The notes beneath the pieces are model-generated. The model worked only from the letters and a program-made list of their open reading frames with translations. It made no database searches and was not told the origin of the DNA. From NCBI GenBank assembly GCA_963791545.1, contig CAWBSR010000007.1, positions 62,001-126,000 on the forward strand: a stretch of 64,000 bases of DNA, written 5' to 3'. This stretch comes from JALYXV01 sp963791545 (GTDB lineage: Bacteria; Actinomycetota; Acidimicrobiia; Acidimicrobiales; Palsa-688). Below are positions 34,651 through 42,975 of the stretch, one piece after another. Positions within the stretch are counted from its first letter, which is position 1, and each line of letters opens with the position of its first letter. The position numbers were made by a program, and so were the translations under genes.

Positions 34651-35508
34651 TCAGCGGTAGGTGCAGCGGCCGGCGTCGATGACCACCTCTCCTCGTTGCG
34701 TCGAGGTCTGGAAGAAGGCGTCACCGTCGCCCAACGCCCACAGCGAGATCGTGAGGTCGTCGCCCGGAAAGACGGGCCTCGAGAAACGCCCCGACATGGC
34801 CACGAATCGGTCCGGGTCGGAGTCGCACAAGGTGTGCAGGAGGGCCCGGCCGGTGAAGCCGTAGCTGCACAGGCCATGCAGGATGGGCGTCGGGAAGCCG
34901 GCCATGGCCGCGAACTTGGGGTCGGAGTGGAGCGGGTTGCGGTCGCCGTTGAGCCGGTAGAGCAACGCCTGATCGGGCCGCGTCGAGTAGGTGACCTTGT
35001 GGTCGGCGTCGCGGGCCGGGGGTTCCGCCTTCCCCGACGGGCCCCGGTCGCCGCCCCAGCCCCCTTCCCCCCGGATGAACACCGAGGCCCGGTTGGTGAA
35101 CAACGGCTTGCCGGTCGCCCGGTCGGTCGACACCGACTCGGTGGCGATGATGGCGCCCGATCCCTTGTCGTAGATGCCGGTGATGGTGGTGACGGTGCTG
35201 ATGCTCCCCTCCACAGGGAGCGGGGCATGCAGCTCGAAGGCCTGCTCGCCGTGGACCAGCATGAACGGGTTGAAGCTGCCGATCTTGTTGAACGCGGTGC
35301 TCATACCGAAGCCCGCCACCACCGCGTAGGTCGGCAAAACCCGCTGGGTCACCTCGGCGCTGTTCTCCGTGGTGAACTCCAGTTCGAAACCCCTCGGGTC
35401 GATCGATCCCGCCCCTACCCCGAGGGCGTAGAGCAGGCAGTCCGTGGAACTCCAGGTCTTCTCGACTGGGTCGCCGGTGGTGCCCACGGCTTCGGGGTTG
35501 ATCGGCAT
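34651..35508 (-). CDS. MaoC-like enoyl-CoA hydratase (double hot-dog)
   Basis: 285 residues arranged as two hot-dog repeats. The second carries the hydratase 2 motif YRLNGDRNPLHSDPKFA and PILHGLCSYGF with the catalytic Asp and His. The N-terminal repeat begins WSSTDCLLYALGVGAG. This is the layout of the R-specific enoyl-CoA hydratase in mycobacteria and of the hydratase part of the eukaryotic multifunctional enzyme. It hydrates trans-2-enoyl-CoA, possibly in sterol or fatty-acid catabolism. AAAGGAG lies 8 bases before the ATG at 35508. It converges on ndh with a 12-bp gap. Confidence 0.9.
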   Translation of the reverse strand: MPINPEAVGTTGDPVEKTWSSTDCLLYALGVGAGSIDPRGFELEFTTENSAEVTQRVLPTYAVVAGFGMSTAFNKIGSFNPFMLVHGEQAFELHAPLPVEGSISTVTTITGIYDKGSGAIIATESVSTDRATGKPLFTNRASVFIRGEGGWGGDRGPSGKAEPPARDADHKVTYSTRPDQALLYRLNGDRNPLHSDPKFAAMAGFPTPILHGLCSYGFTGRALLHTLCDSDPDRFVAMSGRFSRPVFPGDDLTISLWALGDGDAFFQTSTQRGEVVIDAGRCTYR

Positions 35509-35603
35509 TGCGGTCGCTCCTTTCGGCTAAATCTTGCGGCCACAAAGGACCGGCATCGACTGTACCCACAGCGTGCGGCGACGGGGAGTGGGACACTGAA
35601 GTA

Positions 35604-36590
35604 GTGGTTCCGGGGGCAAACCGACAGTGGTGGTGGGCCCTGGCCATCGCGGCCGTAGTTGCGCTAGGCGGGCTCGGTCTGTCGGTACACCCGGCCGTCG
35701 CGCAAACCGGCCTGAGTCTGTCACCGGCAAGCTTGCCGACCGGTACCGTCGGCGTCCCCTACCACGCCGCCCTGGTCGCAACAGGAGGCAACCCTGGGTA
35801 CAGCTGGTCCCATAGTGTGCTTCCAGGTCTGAGTTTCTCGTTCACGGGAAGCTCGGCCAGCATCTCCGGTACGCCGACATCGTCCGGCGGTTTTTCGGTG
35901 ACCGTCACCGACACCAATGTCGACGGGGGCCGCGGCAATTCGGCCAGTGCCAAAGGAGCGATCAACGCGGCACCCCCGACGACGACAACGACCACGACGA
36001 CCACCGTGGCGACGAGGCCGACGACCACGACGACCAGGCCCATCCGCCCGACGACCACGACCACAACCACCGCAACAACGGCCACGACAGCTCCAGCGAC
36101 GACGGTGGCCACCACCGTTCCCCCGCCGACAACGGTTGGCCCGACCGTCCCCACTACGACCACCTCGACCCTTCCATCGCCGGGCCTGACGCTGAGCCGC
36201 CCATCGGTCGAGCCGGGCGGCCAACTGGTTGTCCACGGGAACGGGTGCCCGGCCGGGGCCAATGTGTCGCTCTCCATCGGTGGGATGCAGGTGGGATCGG
36301 CAACGGCCGATGGCGGGGGTGCCTTCTCGGCACCCATTTCCGTGCCCGTCCTGCCGCTGGGGCGGGTTTTGGTGGCCGCGGACTGTGGCCCGACGTTCAC
36401 GACGACGCTCGAACTGGCCGTCGCGACCAGCGTCGACGCGGGCACGGGTGTTCTCGGGTTGTTTTTCTTCTTCTTGCTGTTGGTGCTCATGGTCTTCCGG
36501 CGACGCCGGTTGATCAGCCGCAAGGGCGACCCGCGGGCGCCTCTGGGGGACGAGGCAGCCGGACCAGCCGCCGAAGGGATGGTGACGTGA
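35604..36590 (+). CDS. Secreted, membrane-anchored protein with Ig-like domain and Thr-rich stalk
   Basis: Function unknown. The GTG at 35604 gives a signal peptide (WWWALAIAAVVALGG). Next comes a putative-Ig/cadherin-like unit (LPTGTVGVPYHAALVATGG, then ISGTPTSSGGFSVTVTD), a Thr/Pro stalk of about 70 residues, and a second beta domain (LSRPSVEPGGQLVVHGNGC). A C-terminal helix (GLFFFFLLLVLMVF) with an RRRR stop-transfer signal ends the protein. The protein would stand outside the cell on its stalk. It overlaps the next gene by one base (TGATG), so the two form a unit. Confidence 0.8.
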   Translation: MVPGANRQWWWALAIAAVVALGGLGLSVHPAVAQTGLSLSPASLPTGTVGVPYHAALVATGGNPGYSWSHSVLPGLSFSFTGSSASISGTPTSSGGFSVTVTDTNVDGGRGNSASAKGAINAAPPTTTTTTTTTVATRPTTTTTRPIRPTTTTTTTATTATTAPATTVATTVPPPTTVGPTVPTTTTSTLPSPGLTLSRPSVEPGGQLVVHGNGCPAGANVSLSIGGMQVGSATADGGGAFSAPISVPVLPLGRVLVAADCGPTFTTTLELAVATSVDAGTGVLGLFFFFLLLVLMVFRRRRLISRKGDPRAPLGDEAAGPAAEGMVT

Positions 36591-37744
36591 TGTTGAGAAC
36601 AAGGTGGTCGCGGGGCGCAAGGGTCCTCGGTGGCCTCATGCTCATGACCGTCGCGCTGGGCGCGGTAAGCGTGCCCTCAGCCCCGGCAGCGGGACAGGTG
36701 ACGGTGACCGGCCGGGTGGACGGCCAGCCCCTCGGGCAGTCGTCCCAGAATCGACCCGTCAAGCTCTTTCCCCGCCTGGATTCGGTTTTGGAGATCAACG
36801 TCACCAATGGCGGGCCCGACCCCGTCGAGATCCGCAAGGTGCGCCTTCAGGGCCAGGTGATCGGCCTGACGTTCTTCGAGTACGACACCTCGGTGAGCAT
36901 GACGGTGGCACCCGGATCGACCGAAACCCGCCGTCTCGCCATCGACCTGAGCGGCCTGGATGGCCAAGCCACCGGCTTGATCCCGGGGACGATCAAGGTC
37001 CTCGATGACCGGCGCCACGTCCTGGCTCAGCAGAACGGTGTCCTTGACGTGCGTGGTTCCCTGCGATCGGTCTATGGGCTCTTCGGGTTGGGGGTCGCCT
37101 TCCTCACTGCCCTTTCGTTCCTGGGCGCCTTGGTCGGCCTCGCCCGACACCGTCTCCCCCTCAACCGCTGGCGCCGGGGATTGCGATTCCTCACTCCTGG
37201 TTTGGGACTCGGGCTGGTGGTCAACTTCACCTTGTCGGCCACGCGTGTCTTCGTCCCCGAGATCGGGCGCTGGCTGACGTTAACTGCGCTATGTGCCGCG
37301 ATCTTCTTTGGCCTGGGCTACCTGACGCCGACGCCCGACCAGGAACAAGACGAACCGGAGGCCGGCGAAGTTCCACAGACGCAGGTCATCGAGGAGATCA
37401 CGGTGGTAGCCATCGCCGGTCGGCCCCCTCGACCGGCGTTGGGGGGCCAGCCTTCGCGCGACCAGCCGGTCGCCGATGGGACCCCCTATACAGAGGTGGG
37501 CCCGGCGCCACCGGCTCCCGAGGTCTTTGCGGAGCCGGCTGTTGCCGAGCCGGCCGTTCCCTCGGCTCCGGCGCCGCCCACGGAGTCCCCGGTAAATCCC
37601 CCGTCCCCCCCGACCGTGAAGGTGGCTCACGGGCCATTCAACCCCCGGACGACTCTGCCGGCGGGGTTCTCGCCCGCCGTGGCGGGCCCCGACGTGGAGA
37701 GGACGCCCGATGCGCCTTCGGACCCGGTCCGACCGGCGGGCTAG
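36590..37744 (+). CDS. Membrane protein with secreted beta domain, partner of the preceding gene
   Basis: Function unknown; 384 residues. After a signal peptide (LMLMTVALGAVSV), residues about 40-165 form an extracellular beta domain (TVTGRVDGQPLG, ETRRLAIDLSGLDG). Then come three to four membrane segments (LFGLGVAFLTALSFLGALV, FLTPGLGLGLVVNFTL, LTLTALCAAIFFGLGYL). The C-terminal 130 residues are Pro/Glu-rich and cytoplasmic or extended. The ATG at 36590 overlaps the stop of the upstream gene; a nearby GTG at 36587 is an alternative. Together they look like a two-part surface assembly. Confidence 0.8.
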   Translation: MLRTRWSRGARVLGGLMLMTVALGAVSVPSAPAAGQVTVTGRVDGQPLGQSSQNRPVKLFPRLDSVLEINVTNGGPDPVEIRKVRLQGQVIGLTFFEYDTSVSMTVAPGSTETRRLAIDLSGLDGQATGLIPGTIKVLDDRRHVLAQQNGVLDVRGSLRSVYGLFGLGVAFLTALSFLGALVGLARHRLPLNRWRRGLRFLTPGLGLGLVVNFTLSATRVFVPEIGRWLTLTALCAAIFFGLGYLTPTPDQEQDEPEAGEVPQTQVIEEITVVAIAGRPPRPALGGQPSRDQPVADGTPYTEVGPAPPAPEVFAEPAVAEPAVPSAPAPPTESPVNPPSPPTVKVAHGPFNPRTTLPAGFSPAVAGPDVERTPDAPSDPVRPAG

Positions 37745-37784
37745 CGAGTGGACTCTCGGCCCGCGGTCCCCGCCATCTGCGCCG

Positions 37785-40397
37785 CTAACTAAGCGGCGCC
37801 TCGGCGAGGTCGACCTCGACCGAGTCATCGCCGTCGCCCACTCGCTCCTCAAAGACCAGTTCGCTGATGGTGCCGGCTTCCTTCAAATCATCGGCGCCTT
37901 GGGCGATACGGGCTAGGCGCTCGGCACTGGCACTCACCGCGGCCCGGGCGACGGGCCAGCGCATGGAGCGGCTGGCGGCGCTCTTGGCCGAGCGCACCTG
38001 GCCCAGCGCCCAGCTGACATCGTCGAACACAGCGCCATCGCCATCGCCGGTTCCAGGACCAGCGCCGCTGGAGCCACCGGAACCTGACCGTCCCGGGCCG
38101 CCGACCTCGCCCACCGCCGGCCACGCCGCCCGGTGGAGCGAACCCTGCTGCCACCACGACCACACCTCTTCGGTGACGAATGGAAGGAAGGGGGCGAACA
38201 ACCGCAACAGGACCGACAGCGCCGTGCGCAACGTCGCCTGGGCCGAGGCCGCCCGTTCGTCGCCCAGCGTTCCGTAGGCCCGGCTCTTGACCAACTCGAC
38301 GTAGTCGTCACAGAACGACCAGAAGAAGGACTCGGTGCGCTCCAGCGACCGGGCATAGTCATAGCCCTCGAAGGCGGCGGTGGCGTCGTAGATCAACGAC
38401 CCGAGACGCACCAGCAACGCCCGATCGAGGGGTTCGGTGACGACCCCGCCGCCATCGTCGCCAGGCGATGCCGACAGGCCGAGCACGAACTTGGACGCGT
38501 TCAGCAACTTGATGGCCAGCCGCCGCCCGATCTTGAACTGGTTGACGTCCAGGGCGGTGTCGGTGCCCGGCCGGGCCGAGCACGCCCAGTACCGCACCGC
38601 GTCCGAGCCGTACTGGTCGAGGACGTCGATGGGGGTCACCACGTTGCCCCTGGATTTGGACATTTTCTTGCGATCGGGATCGAGGATCCAGCCGTTGAGC
38701 GAGGCGTGGGCCCACGGCAGAGCGTCGTGCTCGAAGTGGGCCCGCACCACGCTGTCGAAGAGCCAGGTCCGGATGATCTCCGGCCCCTGGGGGCGCAGGT
38801 CCATCGGAAACGTTCGCCCGCACAGGTCCGGATCGTCGGCCCAGCGGGTGGCGATCTGGGGTGACAACGACGAAGTGGCCCAGGTGTCCATGACGTCGGG
38901 GTCACCCACGAACCCGCCCGGCTGGCCCCGCTGGTCCTCCGAGTAGCCCAAAGGTGTGTCCGACGACGGGTCGACAGGAAGGTCCGACGGCGAAGGCAGA
39001 ATCGGGTGGTCGTAGTCCGGTGACGTATCCTCCAGCACTGGGTACCAGACCGGGAACGGCACGCCGAAGTACCGCTGCCGCGAGATCAACCAGTCCCCGT
39101 TGAGGCCCTCCACCCAGCTCTCGTAGCGCTGGTACATCCACGCCGGGTGCCACTGCAACGCCTGGCCGCGCTCCAGCAGGGTCTTCCTCAACAACGCGTC
39201 GCGCCCCCCGTTGCGGATGTACCACTGGCGCGATGCCACGATCTCGAGGGGCCGGTCGCCCTTCTCGAAGAACTTGACGGGGTGGGTGACCGGTGTCGGT
39301 TCCCCGACCAGGAGCCCACCGGCGCGCAGGAGCTCCACGATCCGGGCCTGGGCCGCCTTGATGGTCTTACCCGCCAACTCCGAGTACATGGAACGGCCCG
39401 CGTCGGAGGTGATCCACTCCGGGACGTCCTCCTGAAACCTCCCGCTGCGCGAAACGATCACCCGGGTGGGCAGCTGCAGCTCCCGCCACCAGGTGACGTC
39501 GGTGGTGTCGCCGAAGGTGCAGATCATGGCGATCCCGGTGCCCTTGTCGGGCTGAGCCAGCTCGTGGGCCAGCACCGGGACCTCGACGTCAAACAACGGC
39601 GACCGGACGGTGCTACCGAACAGCGGCTGGTACCGGGGGTCGTTGGGATTGGCGACCAGCGCCACACAGGCGGGTAGCAGCTCCGGCCGGGTGGTGTCCA
39701 CCGACACGAGCCCACCGTCGGGCAACGAGAACCCGTACCGGTGGTAGGCGCCCCCCACTTCCCGGTCTTCCAGTTCCGCCTGGGCCACCGCGGTCTGGAA
39801 GGTCACGTCCCACAGGCTGGGCGCCTCCGCCTGGTAGGCCTCGCCCCGGGCCAGGTTGTGCAGGAACGCCAGTTGGCTGGTCCGCCGGGCCCGGGCCCCG
39901 ATGGTCGTGTAGGTGAGGTCCCAATCCACCGACAGCCCGACCCGGCGCCACAGCTGTTCGAAGGCCCGTTCATCCTCGACGGTCAAGGTGGTGCACAGCT
40001 CGACGAAGTTGGCCCGGGAAACTCCCATCTTCGACTTCGGGGGCGATGCCGGCGGCGAGAAGGAGGGGTCATACGGGAGGGACGTATCGCAGCGAACCCC
40101 GAAATAGTTCTCGACCCGGCGCTCGGTGGGCAGGCCGTTGTCGTCCCAGCCCATCGGGTAGAACAATTCGTCGCCCCGCATCCGGTGGTAGCGGGCCAGG
40201 GAGTCGGTCTGCACGTAGCCGAACACCGAGCCCATGTGCAGCGACCCACTAACCGTGGGCGGCGGGGTGTCGATGGCGTAAATCTCGTCGCGGGACTTCG
40301 ATCGGTCGAAACGGTACGTGCCCTCGCGCTCCCATCGCTCGTCCCAGATCTTCTCCAGGCCTTCCAACGAGGGCTTATCAGGAACGTTCGGCGACAT
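37785..40397 (-). CDS. valS: Valyl-tRNA synthetase
   Basis: Class I synthetase of 870 residues that charges tRNA-Val. HIGH-type motif SLHMGSVFGY, KMSKS in DRKKMSKSRGN, and the editing (CP1) domain with TTRPELLPACVALVANP. The catalytic-core block GWDDNGLPTERRVE is present. The C-terminus is the anticodon-binding domain, with a Gly/Ser-rich low-complexity insert after WPAVGEVGG. The ATG at 40397 starts MSPNVPDKPS, and a much longer frame upstream is antisense to cysS. It is divergent from cysS with only 21 bp between the start codons. Confidence 0.95.
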   Translation of the reverse strand: MSPNVPDKPSLEGLEKIWDERWEREGTYRFDRSKSRDEIYAIDTPPPTVSGSLHMGSVFGYVQTDSLARYHRMRGDELFYPMGWDDNGLPTERRVENYFGVRCDTSLPYDPSFSPPASPPKSKMGVSRANFVELCTTLTVEDERAFEQLWRRVGLSVDWDLTYTTIGARARRTSQLAFLHNLARGEAYQAEAPSLWDVTFQTAVAQAELEDREVGGAYHRYGFSLPDGGLVSVDTTRPELLPACVALVANPNDPRYQPLFGSTVRSPLFDVEVPVLAHELAQPDKGTGIAMICTFGDTTDVTWWRELQLPTRVIVSRSGRFQEDVPEWITSDAGRSMYSELAGKTIKAAQARIVELLRAGGLLVGEPTPVTHPVKFFEKGDRPLEIVASRQWYIRNGGRDALLRKTLLERGQALQWHPAWMYQRYESWVEGLNGDWLISRQRYFGVPFPVWYPVLEDTSPDYDHPILPSPSDLPVDPSSDTPLGYSEDQRGQPGGFVGDPDVMDTWATSSLSPQIATRWADDPDLCGRTFPMDLRPQGPEIIRTWLFDSVVRAHFEHDALPWAHASLNGWILDPDRKKMSKSRGNVVTPIDVLDQYGSDAVRYWACSARPGTDTALDVNQFKIGRRLAIKLLNASKFVLGLSASPGDDGGGVVTEPLDRALLVRLGSLIYDATAAFEGYDYARSLERTESFFWSFCDDYVELVKSRAYGTLGDERAASAQATLRTALSVLLRLFAPFLPFVTEEVWSWWQQGSLHRAAWPAVGEVGGPGRSGSGGSSGAGPGTGDGDGAVFDDVSWALGQVRSAKSAASRSMRWPVARAAVSASAERLARIAQGADDLKEAGTISELVFEERVGDGDDSVEVDLAEAPLS

Positions 40398-40405
40398 CGT
40401 CCCGC

Positions 40406-40412
40406 TACCGTA
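40406..40412. promoter_or_regulatory. Overlapping divergent -10 boxes of valS and cysS
   Basis: TACCGTA reads TACCGT on the plus strand, ending 7 bases before the cysS GTG at 40419. On the minus strand it reads TACGGT, ending 9 bases before the valS ATG at 40397. The 21-bp spacer leaves no room for leaders or for -35 boxes outside coding sequence. Confidence 0.5.
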
Positions 40413-40418
40413 CAGGGG

Positions 40419-41780
40419 GTGCTGCGACTTCACGACACCGTGACCGGGACCTCGCAGGAGCTGGTCCTGCGCGACCCGGGCGTCGTGTCGATGTATGTCT
40501 GCGGCTCCACCGTCTACGCCGAGCCCCACATCGGCCACGGCCGCTTCGCCCTGGTCTGGGACATCATCCGGCGCTACCTCGCCTGGTCCGGTCTCGAGGT
40601 CAACTTCGTCAGCAACGTCACCGACATCGACGACAAGATCATCAACAAGGCCCGGGCCGAGGAAACCACGGCGGCCGAGGTGGCCAAGCGCTACGAGCTG
40701 GCCTGGTGGGACGCCATGGACCGCCTGGGCGTCGACCGCCCGACCGCAGAGCCTCACGCCACCGACTACGTCACCGACATGGTGGCCCTCATCACCGAGC
40801 TGATCGAGCAGGGCAAGGCCTACCCGGGCGGCGATGGCGTGTACTTCGCGGTCGACACCGTCGAGGACTACGGCCTGCTGGCCAACCAGCCCCTCGAATC
40901 ACTGCGCGTCGGCGCCCGCATCGAGGTCGACGAGGATCGGGGTAAGCGCTCCCCCCTCGACTTCGCCCTGTGGAAGTTCGCCAAGGCGGGGGAGCCCTCC
41001 TGGCCTTCCCCGTGGGGCGACGGCCGGCCCGGCTGGCACACCGAGTGCGTGGTCATGGCCCTCGACTTGCTGGGCGACGACTTCGACCTCCACGGCGGCG
41101 GGCTCGACCTCGCCTTCCCCCACCACGAGAACGAGCGGGCCCAGGCGGTGGCAGCGGGACGAAAGTTCTCCCGCCGTTGGGCCCATTCGGGCATGGTGGT
41201 TGCCGAGGGTGGGGAAAAGATGAGCAAGTCGCTGGGGAACGTCATCTCGTTACCCGAGCTCCTCCAACGCTACGACCCCCGCGCCTACCGGCTGCTGGTC
41301 CTCCAAGCCCATTATCGCTCGCCGTTGACGGTGACTCCGAAGACCCTCAGCTCGGCGGAACAGGGGATGGGACGCCTGGACGCCCTGGCCCGGCGCTTCC
41401 CCGACGCCCGCAAAGGCGTGGAGCCCGACGCCGCCTCGCTCGACCGCTTCCGGGAGCGGATGGACGACGACCTGGGGACGGTGCAGGCCACCGCGGAGCT
41501 GTTCGATGTGGTGAAGCGGGCCAACACCATGGCCGACCGGGACCAGGCCGACGCCGCGGGCCCCCTGGCGGCCGCCGTATACGAGATGTGCCATGCCCTG
41601 GGGCTGCAGATCGGCGCCGAATCAGAGGCGCTTGGGGACGACGCCGAGGCTTTGGCGGGGGCTCGGGACGAGGCCCGCCGCCTGGGTGACTACGCCGCCG
41701 CCGACGCCATCCGGGCGCAACTGCAGGCGGCCGGTTGGATCGTGGAGGACACCCCGGCGGGAACCGTCATCCGCCGCTAG
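40419..41780 (+). CDS. cysS: Cysteinyl-tRNA synthetase
   Basis: Class I synthetase of 453 residues. The zinc Cys and first motif are in MYVCGSTVYAEPHIGHGR, followed by NVTDIDDKIINKA. The other zinc ligands are in GWHTECVVM and PHHENE, and KMSKS is in GEKMSKSLGNV. The variant CGSTVY replaces the usual CGPTVY. A start at MLRLHDTVTG is normal for CysS and argues against the mycothiol ligase paralogue MshC. GTG start at 40419, 7 bases after a TACCGT box. Confidence 0.94.
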   Translation: MLRLHDTVTGTSQELVLRDPGVVSMYVCGSTVYAEPHIGHGRFALVWDIIRRYLAWSGLEVNFVSNVTDIDDKIINKARAEETTAAEVAKRYELAWWDAMDRLGVDRPTAEPHATDYVTDMVALITELIEQGKAYPGGDGVYFAVDTVEDYGLLANQPLESLRVGARIEVDEDRGKRSPLDFALWKFAKAGEPSWPSPWGDGRPGWHTECVVMALDLLGDDFDLHGGGLDLAFPHHENERAQAVAAGRKFSRRWAHSGMVVAEGGEKMSKSLGNVISLPELLQRYDPRAYRLLVLQAHYRSPLTVTPKTLSSAEQGMGRLDALARRFPDARKGVEPDAASLDRFRERMDDDLGTVQATAELFDVVKRANTMADRDQADAAGPLAAAVYEMCHALGLQIGAESEALGDDAEALAGARDEARRLGDYAAADAIRAQLQAAGWIVEDTPAGTVIRR

Positions 41781-41792
41781 GGGTGGGAGCCG

Positions 41793-42758
41793 CTACCTGC
41801 CCTTGATGGTCGGGAACGTCACCGCGGGCACGACAGTGGTGGTCACGGTGATGGTGGTGGCGGTGCCACCGGGCACATTGGCCAGGGGAATGACAACCCC
41901 ACCGCCCGACGACGAAGGCGAGAACCCGGGCACCAGGGCCCTCGGGTCGCTCGGGACCACCGGTTCCCGGCTGGACTTGGGATGCCCGACCAGCCTGATC
42001 CCGATCACCCCGACCAGCAACAGGGCGGCGCAACAGGCGGCGAGCATGCGGACCGCGGGAATCCGGCCCGCCGATTCCATCAGGGTGGCGGAGCCGTTGG
42101 TGTTCGGATTGCGCTCCTGGTGCTCGAGGGTCTCGATGGTGAGCCACGGTGGCGGCTCGGGTACCGCGGCCACGAGCACCGCCTTCAGGTCGGCCAGCTC
42201 CTCGAACGCCCGCATCTTGGTGCGGCAGGTGGGACAGTCGGGGAGATGGGCCCTCATTTCGGCCGCCTCGGCCGCGGGGAGCCGGCCTCCCCTGAGGTCG
42301 GTCAGCCGCCCTTCCTCCGGGCACAGCGGACCGGACTCGTGGTCCAGGGCGACATCCAGCCATTCCGCGGCCCGGCTGGCGACATGGCCGGCATTGATCG
42401 ACGTCAGGCCGAGCACCGTGCCCAGTGACGCGTTGTCGAGCTGGTTGACCTTGGCCAGCCACAGCGCGGCCCGCTGCTCGGCTGGGAGCTGCCACAAGGC
42501 GGTGGTCACCGCGGAGGCCGACTCCCGGTCCGGATTGTCGGCGGCCCGAGTCAGGCTGATGCGCAAGGTAGTGGCGAGCAGCTCCAGGCGGGAGGGTCCC
42601 GAGGATGCGACATCTTCGGGCGACACGTCGATGAACGCCTTGGTGACGGCTTTGGTGGACAGGTCGCCATCGGCCACCACGACGAAGGCCAGCTGCCAAG
42701 CGTCGTGCAGATGACCGGCGACCGTGTCGTCGGAGCCCGCCGTCTTCTCGCCGCGCAT
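41793..42758 (-). CDS. Sigma-factor-like/zinc-finger anti-sigma fusion membrane protein
   Basis: 321 residues. Residues 15-140 resemble an ECF sigma factor: a region 2-like helix set (AWQLAFVVVADGDLSTKAV) and a region 4-like segment (ALWQLPAEQRAALWLAKVNQ, then SLGTVLGLT). Residues 155-195 form an anti-sigma zinc finger with H171-x3-C175-x2-C178 (HLPDCPTC). A transmembrane helix follows (RMLAACCAALLLVGVIGI), and then a Ser/Pro/Thr-rich outer tail. Sigma and anti-sigma are normally separate proteins. ATG at 42758 chosen for the TACGCT box 7 bases upstream. It converges on cysS. Confidence 0.7.
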   Translation of the reverse strand: MRGEKTAGSDDTVAGHLHDAWQLAFVVVADGDLSTKAVTKAFIDVSPEDVASSGPSRLELLATTLRISLTRAADNPDRESASAVTTALWQLPAEQRAALWLAKVNQLDNASLGTVLGLTSINAGHVASRAAEWLDVALDHESGPLCPEEGRLTDLRGGRLPAAEAAEMRAHLPDCPTCRTKMRAFEELADLKAVLVAAVPEPPPWLTIETLEHQERNPNTNGSATLMESAGRIPAVRMLAACCAALLLVGVIGIRLVGHPKSSREPVVPSDPRALVPGFSPSSSGGGVVIPLANVPGGTATTITVTTTVVPAVTFPTIKGR

Positions 42759-42765
42759 TCCTGGA

Positions 42766-42771
42766 AGCGTA
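42766..42771 (-). promoter_or_regulatory. -10 box of the sigma/anti-sigma fusion gene
   Basis: TACGCT on the minus strand ends 7 bases before the ATG at 42758. Confidence 0.45.
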
Positions 42772-42938
42772 ACGCCAAATCCTCGATTTGATCCCGACAC
42801 CCTCAGTCGCGTCGGCTGCTCCCGGTGAGGTTCCGCCGGCGCCAGGCCCAGCCACGACCGCACCGACGCCGCCCCAGCCAGGCGAGCCAAGCCGATCGAC
42901 CGGGCAACTTTCCCCCTTGCTTGCTCGCGCAATTTATA

Positions 42939-42952
42939 TTACTCTCTAGTAA
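42939..42952. promoter_or_regulatory. Inverted repeat upstream of the acyl-CoA dehydrogenase
   Basis: TTACT and AGTAA separated by CTCT, in the AT-rich stretch 24 bases before the GTG at 42976. It has the size of a TetR- or GntR-type operator. GGAGG between it and the GTG is the ribosome site, so this gene is led, unlike many neighbours. Confidence 0.4.
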
Positions 42953-42975
42953 CATACCTATTTGGAGGCGCGGCG

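Noticed and set aside
39741..40418. Upstream extension of cysS by 226 residues
   Set aside because: Antisense to valS; CysS proteins normally begin at MLRLHDT.
40398..40757. Upstream extension of valS by 120 residues
   Set aside because: Antisense to cysS, and the conserved ValS sequence begins after MSPNVPDK.
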